Assembly (NCBI GenBank): GCA_030374765.1
Contig: JARGXX010000095.1
Span: 1,984,001 to 2,048,000, forward strand
Length of the DNA stretch: 64,000 nt
DNA from: Agarophyton chilense
Lineage: Eukaryota > Rhodophyta > Florideophyceae > Gracilariales > Gracilariaceae
Reading direction: 5' to 3'
The translations under genes were made by a program, and so were the position numbers. How positions within the stretch are numbered: the first letter of the stretch is position 1; every line of letters starts with the position of its first letter. The notes under the pieces were generated by a model. That model did not search any database, was not told the origin of the DNA, and saw only the letters and a list, made by a program, of their open reading frames with translations. Below are positions 28,978-40,437 of this stretch, piece by piece.

Positions 28978-31741
28978 TTTTTGTTGATTAAAGCTTTTGA
29001 GAAGCCTGTTTGAGTTGACGAAATCCGTGTGCGTCGAACTTGAGAAGGATGCGAGCCGGTGAACTCCATTGTCGTCGACGAGAAGACCTTCATGTCGCTT
29101 TTATACTTCTAAAGTCGTTGAAGAATTTCCCCAACAGCACTAGTACATTTTAAAGGTTGTGTGGAGAGTTACCAGCGAATATTTAAACTACATGTACGAG
29201 AGCATGTCTGTTTCTTGAGAGGTTGGCGTTGGCGTTGAGGGCCGAGCAGAAGTGCATGAAAAACCCGAAAGGGTGTGTTATGCAGTTCCGTGCAGATGAA
29301 CCAGAAACCCTTGCCGAGATTGAAAAGATTCGGCCGGAAATGAGGACACTTCATCACGACTTTCGACGATGCGGGGAGAGGTTATGATTATGAAAATTCC
29401 AAGGACATTTGATACTTGTCTGGGAGAGGAAGTGAGAGCAAGTACTCCTCCTTCATGGAAAGTGGTTTCAAGCTGAGCTCAAGCCTTTCTAAACTGAGTG
29501 AAATCAATGAGAAGATACATATTGGTGCTGAAGAGTGACCCCAAGGATTTATGTGTTCATTGTTCAGTTGTTCTTCGTCGAAGAAGTGAAAATCATTGCA
29601 TGGCATGATTTTTGCTGTCTTGTCATCTTTCCTCGAGTGTCAGTCGCAAAGAGAATAATAGATGAGAATTGTCCTGGAGATTTGAAAGTAAGAGATAGGC
29701 TCAAGAATGTTGTCGTACAACCACGAAGTGACCGAAATACCGGCCGGACTTTGGTCAGGTTTGCGTGTTGGATAGATGAAGTAAGCAAGTGCTGTCGGCT
29801 CTTGGATTGAAACGGCTTTCCAAGACATTGATGATAATACGTAACGGTTGAACTAACCTGATTGGTGCATCAATGGTGTGTCTTTCGGAAGAGCAGTCTC
29901 GATGCAATGGCATGAGGGAATCATTGGCTTAGTCTGACGTAATTGCAATTGTGGGAGTTCCAAGGGCGGGGCAGTTTGTGTGACTTGAGTCATTGGTCCA
30001 TGTCAAGTCGCAAAGATCTCAAGGACAAAGATGGCAAGTGCGTGAACGCTCCATAGCTGCATAAGACGCGGATGCAAGATGCCGATGTCTTGAGAAAAGC
30101 TGCTGGTCCCACAGCAATCGCCAAAAAGCCAGCAGATCAAAACGGTTGCTCCACACCAACAGCAAGGAGCACAGTAGAAGGCCGTATGTTTGATTGGTTA
30201 CTGCAAAATGTATGCAATGTGATTGGCTGTCGCAATCGCTTGAATACCTTCCTTTCAAGAACGTTGCTCTGATAAACCTTCGCAGCTGCTAGTCGAGGTG
30301 TGGAACCTGGGAAACTGCAGAGGGCGCAAATGCGCTATGACTGGTCAGTAAGAGGCCGCAAGGCCGGAAAACTAAAACTAGAAGTAACGTAGCGTGCCGT
30401 AATTTGGAGAATTAACGCTTCGGAAGAACGCCCACTCTGTTTTTGACTCCAACTAACGAAATACCAGTCCCCTTGCTCTGCTTATTAGCTTGAATAAAAG
30501 CTGGAAAAAGCCCCAGCTTTCCAAGAAGAATTGAGCTGGGGAGAAAGAGCATGGAGCAGTGGGAGCCCGTACAAAACATTCCTTGCAACCGATTCAACAT
30601 GAAAAATGGGTCTAATGTAGAAGCAAACGTCTTTCGCACACGAGACTGCCATCCAATAGAAAAGCTTTACTAGCCGATTATGAACGAATCAAGCGCGCAA
30701 TATTGCTCGGTCTGTACGTCGAGACCGTCGTGCTCTTAACGGCGAAACGAACTCGAGAAATTGGTCAACTGCTTACACAAATGTTCAGATTACGCGTTTT
30801 TTTTTGAAAACCCAGCTGATTGTTGGTTTCATTAGTTTTTATAGGGGTACATGGGCGTCAGTTCTTGAAATCGATCCTTATTCTGCATGGTGTGCATAAA
30901 ACTGTGTTCTTGGGCTTACATTCTTAGGGAGGCAGCGTGCCAAATGTTCTCGAAACTCACATACTTAATCAAGAAAATAGATTTTTTCATAACCTAAACG
31001 CTCGGAAACGTCCCAATGCTTCAAACCAACACCAGCGAATATGGCGCTCTCTCTCGTTGATTCCCCATGCCTGGCTAGCATGATATAATTCCGATGGTTG
31101 CAGATAACCCTGCAACTGTAGACAGAAGCAGAGACTAATGCAGCGACGATATATTTGTTTTAGAATTGTTCTAAACTATCGCCAATTGGGCGTTCTACGC
31201 CATAGTTCGTGGACAAATACTAAGTTTTTTATGCCACTGTGATGAGAAAATAGTTCTCATCATGGGTCTGAAATCAGACTCTTTCGTGTGTGGAGACGAC
31301 AGGTCAAATGAAGAGCCGGAAATCAGACCCCATTATGTAGTTAGTACTTCAAAAATACTTTTATTAGGCCCATGCATTCTAGACGCAGAACGCTGAGGCT
31401 GCACTATACAGCTGTGGAACACACGTTGCTGCTGAGCACATAGAGGATGCTCTATGATTCCGAAATGGTTGCTGCAAACCACCGAGCTTTTAATGAATAC
31501 AAAATTGAACGGGCTATAGCGCCCATTGTAATTGTCAGCGCCAGTGAAGCCAAGCCAGCGTCCACGCGAACGGGCACGAACACAGTGATACAAAAGGCCT
31601 AGCCTTAGGCCGAGTAAAGCACAGGGTGAGCGGAAGAGCGGCGCAGGACCCAGCATTGTGCTAAACATTGTCTTTGCACTTCACTTCGTAGATACAGCCC
31701 TACGTTAACATGAACCAACGCGATTCTCTTACAACAGCATA
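28978..31741. other. Long region without a recognised gene
   Basis: 2.76 kb. There are short exon-like open stretches on the plus strand, for example 29644-29780 (AKRIIDENCPGDLK..., between a GTGTCAG acceptor and a GTAAGC donor) and ~29240-29386 (KNPKGCVMQFRADEPETL...), but no start, family or continuous model. A frame from the ATG at 30072 (66 aa) has no recognisable domain. The right end approaches retroelement DNA. Confidence 0.3.
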
Positions 31742-33520
31742 AAAGCCTCAGCAGAGCACCAATGATGCTGAAACTGAGGCATTGGACTTTCAACTTGTAA
31801 CAGAACATGCTGCACTTAAAGAAAATGGGAAAATTTTTCCAATCAAGCCGGTTCAGCTTCCTGTCACTCTGAAGAAGAGCATCAAACCACAGACATTTTT
31901 GCTTTCCAGGACCTATATTGCTCCGCTCACGATCGTGCAACTCTCTTCTGAAAATCTTGCTCTGACAAACAATACCTACCTGGTTGCAGATGACGGGCTT
32001 GCCTGCGAGGAGCTTCTTATTGGTCGTCCACTTCGCCAACACCTGAAGATGGATACAAACATACTGTTGGACAATAATCAATTTGCGTTGCGAGGTGCAG
32101 ACTGCTCCTCGGTTGGAAATACGACAATGCCCAACGAAAAAGGGCACGTGATCAGACTCGCAATGGCACGCGTCTATATAGTTCGCGATTCCGCAACGAC
32201 TCCCATACAGCGCCCGCCTCTACAACCCCGTCCAAGGGTCAACTATGATGGCGCTAGGAATGCAGAAGACCATTCTCTAGACCCCTCCCTTCCCGATCCA
32301 ATGAAAACGGACAAGCATGATGTCATACTCAAAGGAACCAAAACAATGATAGAAACTGCATTGCAAAACAGCATGCAGAACAATCGCGCTCAACAACTGA
32401 GCGATATTGTAGGCTTCCATCTCAACACATTTCCGTATCTCGTTGTCTGCAGGACCAGGGGCCGACATTACACCTTTGAAAATTGAACTCAGGCCAGAAG
32501 CAAAACCAGTTCTTGTGCATCTACGAAACTATCCTCGTGGGCAGCGCAAGTTCTTAGACAAATTTGTCTCTGTTCTTGTCTAATCGGGCATGGCCTACCC
32601 CAATCCGAGCTCACCCTGAGATTTCGCACCGCTAATGGTTCCAAAGCTAGGAACCGCTCGATTCCGATTCACCATTGACCTGTGTCCTGTCAACATATGC
32701 ACTATTGGACACCAGTTTTTGATGCCGGACGTCGACCAAAAGCTGTCAAAAATAGCGGGATACCAAAACGGTGCCGCTTTCGATCTTTCAGGTGGCTATC
32801 GGCAGCTCCTAATCGACAACAAATCTCAAACATTGCCGTCGTTTATCATTATCAATGGTGCTTTCTCTCCGAAAACAGTATTACACGGAACAACTAACAA
32901 AACAACTCACCTGCAATCGATTTTAGCTGTTCTTTTGGCCAAGAAACTTATTAGGATTATATTTTAATGGTTAGATGACATACTTCTTCACAGCCCCACC
33001 CTAGACGGACTACGCTTCGAAATACAAATGCTTTTTTCACTTTATACCACGCGATTTCTTTACCTCCACCCACTGAAGTGTATACTTTCTGCCAAGAAAA
33101 TAAGGTGATATGGCAGAATCATCTCAGCTGCAGGAGCTCGTTACGACCCTCGCCATCTCGAAGAACTTCTGGACATGGAACCACTCACCAACATTGTGCG
33201 TCTGCAACAATTTCTCTGCGCCATGCAATAGCTATAAAAAGGTGTCCCAGACTTTATCAACTTCGTGACCCCTCTGCAGGACCTCATGGAGACTGTATAC
33301 ACGGCTTCAAACAAACGCAAAATGTCTGCTGCCGCAGGAATAACCTAATAAACTGTAGGCTGGAACAAAGAACAGGCACACTCGTTCAGGAGATGCAGAG
33401 ATGTTTTAGCTCACCTAGTCGCTCTCCCACATCGCCACGAAAATCAAACCCTTTCTGTGTACACAGACGCTTTGGATACTGTTATACGAGATTCAAACAA
33501 CAAATGATTGTGAGATATAC
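31742..33520 (+). mobile_element. Decayed Ty3/gypsy fragment (protease-RT-RNase H), no LTRs seen
   Basis: Frames on the plus strand, broken by stops and shifts: 31742-32486 includes an aspartic-protease-like end (YLVADDGLACEELLIGR). 32480-33110 is reverse transcriptase: an EAKPV...NYPRGQR start, FRFTIDLCPVN, DLSGGYRQLLI, VLHGTTNKTTHLQS, then LDDILLHSPTLDGL. 33110-33500 resembles the connection/RNase H part (SVYTDALDT). The gag, integrase and terminal repeats were not found. Wording of the RT blocks is unlike the G1 elements, so this is a separate family. It is non-functional. Confidence 0.75.
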
Positions 33521-35449
33521 AATTCCCCTTTGACAAAGCACCCTGTCAGCAATGCAAAGATCGCGAACTCATTCAAACGGGCAGCTGCAATGAAATGAAT
33601 TACCCTCAGCAACGGGTGCGTACGAAAGGACGAGCAGAGCAATGATAAAGGGTGAGCAACAACCCAAACGAGTAAAGAAAGGAGAGGGCAGAAAAGGAGA
33701 GAGAGCGAAGGAATGATTTGTCATGATTGACTTAGTCTTATCCCTCAAGCGCATTTTTGAACCGCCCTCAGATCCATGAGTGACACATTCGGTCATTCGA
33801 CAACTGTATGGTGTGGTATGGGAACAGTTACTGTCTCCCGGGAAACTTTAAACCCCCAATATGTACCAGGGCCCACAAAAAGGGGGTTCCGTCTCCGGGG
33901 GCAAATAGGTTCTTATTTGTCCCCGGTGCAGATAAGAGCTCATTGGGTATACCGGAACAACCCGGTGTATGATCGATCCAAAGAAGAACATCACAAATAG
34001 TAGTACCAGTACACAAAAGGCCTCCGACAGAGGTAGTTAATGGGCTTTAAGCTTTTAAGGCTAGGGTGCTGTCTCCCTTGGCCTGGCCATAAGGCCTCAA
34101 TGGTGGCTTGAAAACGATTCGAGTGATAACAAAGACCGTGTTCTGCATTTTAAACTGACGACTAAAATGAAGTAGATCCATTCCAATGGTTTGCAAATAT
34201 CAAAGAAATCTTATGCCCCGGAGCCACAGTCAAAACCACTTATCGGCTTTCAATGCCAACATTCTGTACAACGAATCATGCAAAAAACCGCAGGGCGGGA
34301 AAATAATAATCAATAATCCAAAACAAACGACATTACTCGATAAATGAAACCATACCACCTTAAAAAGGTTACCCACAATACTAAAATAGAAACTGACTTC
34401 ATAAAGATAAGAAGAAGAGCTTCATTGAACAAACTGGTTATAAATATTAGACCACTTTGTACGGCACGACGAAAGCGAAAAAAACACTAACAAGAAGTTT
34501 AAGATCTTTCCTTTATAAGTGTAGCACAGTGAAACCGAAGAGCACAGATACGGAGGAATATAGTGTGAAGCTCACAAACATGAAAAGCGAGAAGATTGAG
34601 AAAAATCGGTAAGAGTCCACAAATAGCTTAGTAGGTTCTCAAAAGAGGAAGCAACTCCATAGTAGCGGTGGTAATACGAGACGGATCCAGAGTGTAAAAC
34701 ACGCGTCACCGGCACTAATCGTACACAAAAAAAGTGGGGAGCAATTACTTGAGTGGAATCATAATGAAAGGGGTAGATAGTGGTGTGACCAGGGCAAGGC
34801 TCGAATGCAAACGAGAATATAAAGAGGAAACTCTATGCAGGGTCGAAAAAAGGAGTGTTTCGGAAACCACACCGAAATAACCCGGTGTAGCTCTGAGTAT
34901 AGACGAATGGATAAAAGTCTGCCGCACGAAGCATTTCACAGCCTCCGAGAGTGTAACTACAGGCGAAAAAAGAAAACGACTTAGAGCCGGAATCCCCGGT
35001 GTAGGGATAATATCAAGGGGTGTCTAGCTAGCCGACGATACAAAACATCACACCTCGATTGAAATAATGTAAGGAACATTAGTAATAAAAGTCACCAATT
35101 CTTTGCCATTATCCAAGTTTATTATAGGCCAACCCTTGACAGATACCTACTTAAAATCAATCTAGAAAGGATTGAGGCACTCCCGAAGGTTCTCAATACA
35201 CTACTTTCAAAAATGTCATTTCTTTTGTTGAACAGCAAATGTTTTTTTTAGGTGTGTGAGACCGTTTATTTCTTTTAACCAATGTTTGTCACTATTATTC
35301 TTTCCTAAACAACAAATATCCCTGTTCAAAACAGTATATACAGGGAAATATCTTGGTGATACTTGACAGTTTTAGCAATTCTTTGGCTTTTTGATAACTA
35401 TGACCATATTATTCTTTGCTTTTGCATATCTGCTACTTCCTCGTTGTAT
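33521..35449. other. Region without a recognised gene, likely retroelement debris
   Basis: 1.9 kb. It includes a nearly perfect 13-bp inverted repeat (33894-33927; CCGGGGGCAAATA against TATTTGTCCCCGG) and several ACCGGTGT/CCGGTGTA-like words. No protein similarity was recognised. Confidence 0.3.
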
Positions 35450-35820
35450 TGTCGAAATAGATGAAGAATGGTGCGAGAAGGCAAAGTTCAGGTGGAACAA
35501 TTTATTTAGTATTTTACGCACAGGCGTGTTTCAATTTGGAATCACTTACAGACAGCAAGGTGAGTGCCACACAGAGAAGGACGTCCGAATCAACGAAGGT
35601 CTTGTTAAATACGCTTCTACAGCAAAATAGACGTTCGAAGCGTCACAATGCCGTGGCTTTTCAAAGTTTTACGCGAAGCGGATATGCATAGAAGTAATTC
35701 ATAGTTACATCCAAACCGCATTATGAATCTCTATAAAAGCGAGCGCCGAAGCGGCAGAAGTCAATGATCAAAAAAGGCCAGCCTCGATGCTCAACAACTG
35801 CCTACAATTCTACTGAAAAT
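35450..35820 (+). repeat. 5' LTR of C1
   Basis: Begins TGTCGAAATAG and aligns end to end with 56857-57227. TATAAAAG at 35732-35739 is conserved in both LTRs and is the likely TATA box. The exact right boundary is uncertain by a few bases; TGGTTACCAGGC at ~35824 may be the primer-binding site. Confidence 0.82.
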
Positions 35821-35969
35821 TTATGGTTACCAGGCCTTAGACTGCGCTGTCGCTCCATTTTACTATCATTATCTTTGCCGTCGCTATCTTTGAAGGGGAT
35901 CTCTCGGGAAGAATATTAGCCTTCTACCATACGCCTGTAAAGTCGTTTCTGAGACAAATCTGACGAGCC

Positions 35970-36650
35970 ATGTCAAAGCCAGAAAAAGAGCATATGGACC
36001 CCTTGAAGGATAATCAGGGCTTTGCAATATGGAGAATTCGCATAGAGGCAGTCTGTCACACCAAAAAAATTAACCAAGCTTTAGAATACGACCAAAATCC
36101 GTGCAAAGACAGCTAAGAACGTGCCGAATTTCTACAAAATCCGAAGAAAGCTAGTGTGATTATTGTATTGACGGTTTTATACGATTCTCTTCGTGTCGTA
36201 CGAAGCAATGTTCAAAACCCTTTCACAATGATGAAGAAAATTGGTGAAGGCTATGATTCCAGGACTGCAGCTTCAAGAATCGCGAAGATGACAGAACTAA
36301 TATCGCCTTGCTCCAGTGCTGTGAGGAAAGATATTGGAAATCACGTAGATCGCATGCGTGTATTTTTAGAGAAGCTAGAAGCAATGCACATAAGTATCCC
36401 ACCGGAATTATAAATTGCTATCTCAAGCGCCTCTATGGATGCCGCAGAGCTCATACCGATCACTGCAGACTTGAAAACCCTCCCAGACGATTTTACAACT
36501 TGGGAAACAATCTCTGCAAGGCACATCAAAGAACAGCAGTCGGTGAGAGCGAAACACAAACGTCTTGTAAAAGTGTATACAGCAAAACCGTTCTGCTGCA
36601 TATGCTCACGGAGGGGGCACACAACTTAAAGGTTTTGGCTCAACCCTCTT
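35970..36650 (+). pseudogene. C1 gag (broken)
   Basis: ATG 35970 opens MSKPEKEHMDPLKDN..FAIWRIRIEA, one TAA at 36112, then a copia gag (UBN2-like) part with KKIGEGYDSRTAASRI and a further frameshift near 36310. It ends in a partial zinc knuckle (CCICSRRGHT). It would form the particle; here it is disrupted. Confidence 0.7.
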
Positions 36651-36734
36651 AATCCAGAGAATAAAATTAACTCTACTGAGAAGAATAAGAACATCTAAAG
36701 AGAAGACGGAAATAATAACGCTAGGCACTCAAGG

Positions 36735-37490
36735 ATGGCCAACAGAGGCAAAGAATCGGACCAGAAGAAGGTCAGGGCAGCTCCAGCCCGAGTCATGAGA
36801 ATGTATCCGCTTCGTAAGAATGTCTATATACTTGACTCAGGAACAACCAGTCATATGACCACGAATAAAGAAACATTATTTGATTTGGAAAATTGTGTCG
36901 TACCTATTGCGCTCGGAGATAACTCTATCGTACACGCCACATACAGAGGAACCAGAACTTTCCAGTGGACTGCAAATGGAATCACGACAGATGTACATCT
37001 CAGTGAGATACTCTGCGCAACTTATCTGGCCAAGAATCTTCTTTCTGTCCCAGCATTAACTGAAAAGAATTTTGCAGTACTCTTCACAGCGAGCCAAGTG
37101 ACATTCTGTGATCAGAGTGATGGATTAAGACACATTTCAGTGGCTCCCAAAGAAAAAGACAGACTGCACTACACTGGAAAGCCTCTAAAGAAAGGCAATA
37201 ATTGTGAAACTGATAATACTATGGCTTTGGCGATGAAGAGTTACATAGAATAATCTGATTATAAATACTACAGTAGCGGCTCGTCACAAGGTGAAACAGA
37301 ATTTGAATATTTTAAGGAGGAGTTGGTCATTTCAGATAGTGAGAATTCAGACGACTACAGCTGCAATCCTACATATCTGTTCGAAGAAATTGTAGAAGTA
37401 AGTTATTCAAGCAATCAAGATCCAGGGAGCTCGGAAGATTCCGTAGACTTAAAGAATTGCAACGATGGAGAAGAAAATTTCATAGAAAAC
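36735..37490 (+). pseudogene. C1 protease and start of the pol region
   Basis: Frame 36735-37253 has the copia aspartic protease motif YILDSGTTSHMT followed by LGDNSIVHA and LAKNLLSVPAL, typical of Ty1/copia. After a stop, an acidic frame (37323-37490) continues to the insertion point, ending ...NFIEN just before the G1 LTR. Confidence 0.78.
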
Positions 37491-37935
37491 TGTAACGAAA
37501 TGACTGGTGGGTCAGCGTACTTATCTCAATCTGGGATAACGTGGTAGAGACGGTCCTACGGTTCGTATCCTTGACCACGGCACTTCCAGAGTACTTGTTG
37601 CAGTGGGCTGGCGTTTACTGCGTAGTTTTACAGGTTGGAGCTACGGAAACGATGGCTTGAAGACCAATCGGTGAAACTAATGTACAAAAGGGGTAGATTA
37701 GTATCCTAACGTTGCCTACCTTACTCGAAGGGAGAAGCGCCACTCGAGCCAAGTAAATAGCAATGGAGAGGCGCTGGGATCTCCGTGGCACTATAATACT
37801 AATCTATTACACTAATTAAAATAAAACAGTTATCTAAATGCATCCAGCTGAGGTCGCCCAGCCCAGGTGGTGTCTGTAAGAACCCTCAGGTCCCGGCGGT
37901 TTACAGGACTCGACCGTTATCGTTGCTCCTTCAAA
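37491..37935 (-). repeat. G1 LTR A (minus orientation)
   Basis: 445 bp. In element sense the family consensus begins TGTGAAGGAGC and ends CGTTACA. Copy A is read on the minus strand, and its 5' end abuts a polypurine tract (GGAGGGAGATA in reverse), so it behaves as the 3' LTR of a minus-strand element. Confidence 0.8.
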
Positions 37936-38772
37936 TATCTCCCTCCTTAGAATTTGACCGTCACGGCGAAGTCCAGATTGCCTCATGATTGACCCAGGGG
38001 ACTGAGCGCTTTGTTGCTCCCATAACCATTCGGCGCGACGGGACGTTGCGTCGTTATCACTTGTGGTGGTACGAAGAAGTGTGAGCTGACCAGTGGCGCC
38101 GGGGTGGCGACTAATTTGCCTAATGACTGAAACTCAAGCGCGCCGGGAACACTAGCCATAGGTGCATTTCCAGTGTATTTCTCGTGGCGCATTGGAGAGA
38201 TGGTTCCTTGGCTTATTCTCTGCAGACGGTCATTTGAGCCTTCCTTTGTCTCCGCTTTTCCTTTGGCGACCTTAGGCGCTTCGTCTACCGTGGTTCACGC
38301 CTTTCAGTTCGCTCTGGTCAATTCCGTCATCTCGTCTTCCCATCGTGGTACTTTTCCATTAGTCGCGCGCGATGCCAAACTCGCCTTATAAGCCCGTTTA
38401 ATACGCTACTCTCCCTCCGGACTGTGTTACTTCCGTCGGTTTTCCTATCCATTTCCCGACGGACCAGCCTGCGGGCAGCGGCACCATGGCTTCGAGCAAC
38501 CAAGCGGGCAGCTTCTCGGGATACTAAGTGGCTTATGAGCTCCCCGGGGACCGCTAAGACCATACCATCGCCCAGATCCGCGAGCAGTGCTTCATGCCAT
38601 TCTGCCGTCCTCTGTGAAAGAATACCAGAGGTACTGTCACATGTATCTCGACGCCCGGAGGGTCGCAAAGATCCCTGGTTTTTGGAGGGGCAATAAAAAC
38701 GCGCGCAGCGTCTCGTGGTATAAACGTTGGTTGCATTGTTCTGTGGATCCGCATTCGGCAACGCGCTTTCGA
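37936..38772 (+). pseudogene. ORF-X segment next to LTR A
   Basis: Homologous to the minus strand of 43300-44028: shares the ATATCTCCCTCC start, the GCGCGCGATGCC / CTTATAAGCCCG part and the VGFPIHF...QPAGSGTMASSNQAGS segment. Read on the plus strand it has stops and shifts. It ends at LTR B after CGCTTTCGA, which resembles the point in ORF-X at which LTR D also sits. No known domain was recognised. Confidence 0.55.
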
Positions 38773-39218
38773 TGTGAAGGAGCGACGAGAACCGTTGCGC
38801 ACTGAAAGCCGCCGGGCCCTGAGGTATCTTAAAGGCGACACGTGGACGTTTCGACCTCAGGTGGACTCACGTAGATTGTTTATTCATATTATTTAGTGTA
38901 ATAGAGTAGCATTACAGTGGCAGGGAGATCCCAGCGCCTCGCCATTGTTATTTACTTGGCTCGAGTGACGCTTCTCCCTTAGAGTAAAGTAGGCACCGTT
39001 ATGACACTAAACTACCGGCTTTGGTACATTAGTTCCACCAATTGGTCTTCAAGCCATCTTTTCCGTAGCTCCAACCTGTAGAACTACCCAGTAAACGCCA
39101 GCCCATTGCACAAACTACTCTGGGAGTGCCACTATCAAGGATTCGAACCTTAGGACCCGCTCTACCACGCTGCCACCGGTGGAGACCCGTAAGCTGACCC
39201 AACAGTCATTGCTTTACA
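38773..39218 (+). repeat. G1 LTR B (5' LTR of element G1a)
   Basis: 446 bp, TGTGAAGGAGC...GCTTTACA. It aligns with A, C, D and E throughout. It is followed by a short leader and the G1a gag. On its minus strand at 39139-39175 it carries the tRNA-like B-box (GGTTCGAATCC) and A-box (TGGCAGCGTGG). Confidence 0.85.
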
Positions 39219-39342
39219 TTTTTATCTCCAGACTTAAAAACATTTGGAATAATTGAAAGCACCACTGGAACGAAGAATTATCCGGATTTTAACCTTTGGT
39301 TTAATTCCCCAACGGAGCAGAAGTACAGAAGCAACTGCCATT

Positions 39343-40437
39343 ATGGATACAAGAAACACACCCAACCGCTCAGACCACAGGACTCCTACGGCAGGACGAA
39401 GTGCGACTACAACGCCGGCGATGTCGCCTGACCTTCAGGTTGATACTGCTAGCGACCGCTGGAGCACGAGGGGCCAGCCGCAAGAAGTACTGACCCCCCT
39501 GGATAACCCTGAAAGGATTCGCCGAGAACCCACGGTGGCAGCGCGTTTACGAGAACGCCTCAACAGAGCCATCTCTAGGCCAGGGACACCTCAAGGAGAA
39601 ACCCACCAGACCGAAGGAATTAGAGAAAACATGCCCGCAGGGCTTGCCGACCTTCCCTGGCCCCGTCTCCGTGAGCTCTGTTCAGCCCTTGTGGATTTCA
39701 TTATGGATGTGCGACTCGCTACGGCGATCGCTGACCATACGGATTACCTCATCGCACGAATCGTCCCTAAGGTAGTGGAGTCGGAACTATTCATAGACTC
39801 CGTCCTATAGGTCGTTCAAGGAGCAGTCACCCACCAGGAAGGCAATTTGGCTCCTAGGACCACTCCACCACAAATTAATCATCCGATCTCTATGTGGTAA
39901 CCGCTACCGAACCCCCAGGAGTGGCGGCATTATCTGCCCCTCGCCGGGAATACCATCAGGAAAACCCCACGGTGGGACAATCTACGAGCAGAAGAGAAGC
40001 TTCGCGTCTAGATGAGAGACAGGTTGCCCATCAAGAAAACCCAAGGGTGGAACAAGCGAAGAGCAGAAAAGAAGCTCTGCGTCTAGAAAAGAGACCGCTT
40101 GCCCCACCCGACGGATTATATGAGGTACAGCGATCTCAGGGCTCCATCGGAACTGATAGAGAGATCGATCCTTTAGGTCACTATTCCGCTGGAAAGAATA
40201 GAAGAAACCGCAGGAGAAAGAAGAATAGAAGGAGTGAAAGAAGAGACCTTTCAGACACGGGTGATTCCGAATCGGCCTCGACCGAAACGACCGACTCGGA
40301 AGTGGATGAGGCTGCCGTTCGGGGCCTCAGACCACTGACCACAACCAAAAAACTTTTCCTTAAGGTTCTAGACTACCGGAATTATGGGTTGGCCGACAGG
40401 TCCCCGAAAAATTCTGGTTCGGTGGGTCATCCAAGGA
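39343..40437 (+). pseudogene. G1a gag (frameshifted, 3' part deleted)
   Basis: ATG 39343, opening MDTRNTPNRSDHRTP; conserved block LPWPRLRELCSALVDFIMDVRLATAIADHTDYL. A stop at ~39808 and a frameshift lead to 39894-40400 with a basic RNRRRKKNRRSERR stretch and an acidic TETTDSEVDEAA. At ~40437 the sequence jumps to RNase H, so the capsid end, protease and all of RT are deleted. Homologous to 46571-47560. Confidence 0.75.

Noticed and set aside
31333-31668. 111-aa minus-strand frame with an ATG
   Set aside because: No domain or homology recognised and no supporting context; length is within chance expectation.
37491-37935. The ~446-bp repeats as tRNA-derived SINEs
   Set aside because: They have TG...CA ends, sit next to a polypurine tract and a primer-binding-like site, and flank gag-pol; they are LTRs that carry a tRNA-like module.
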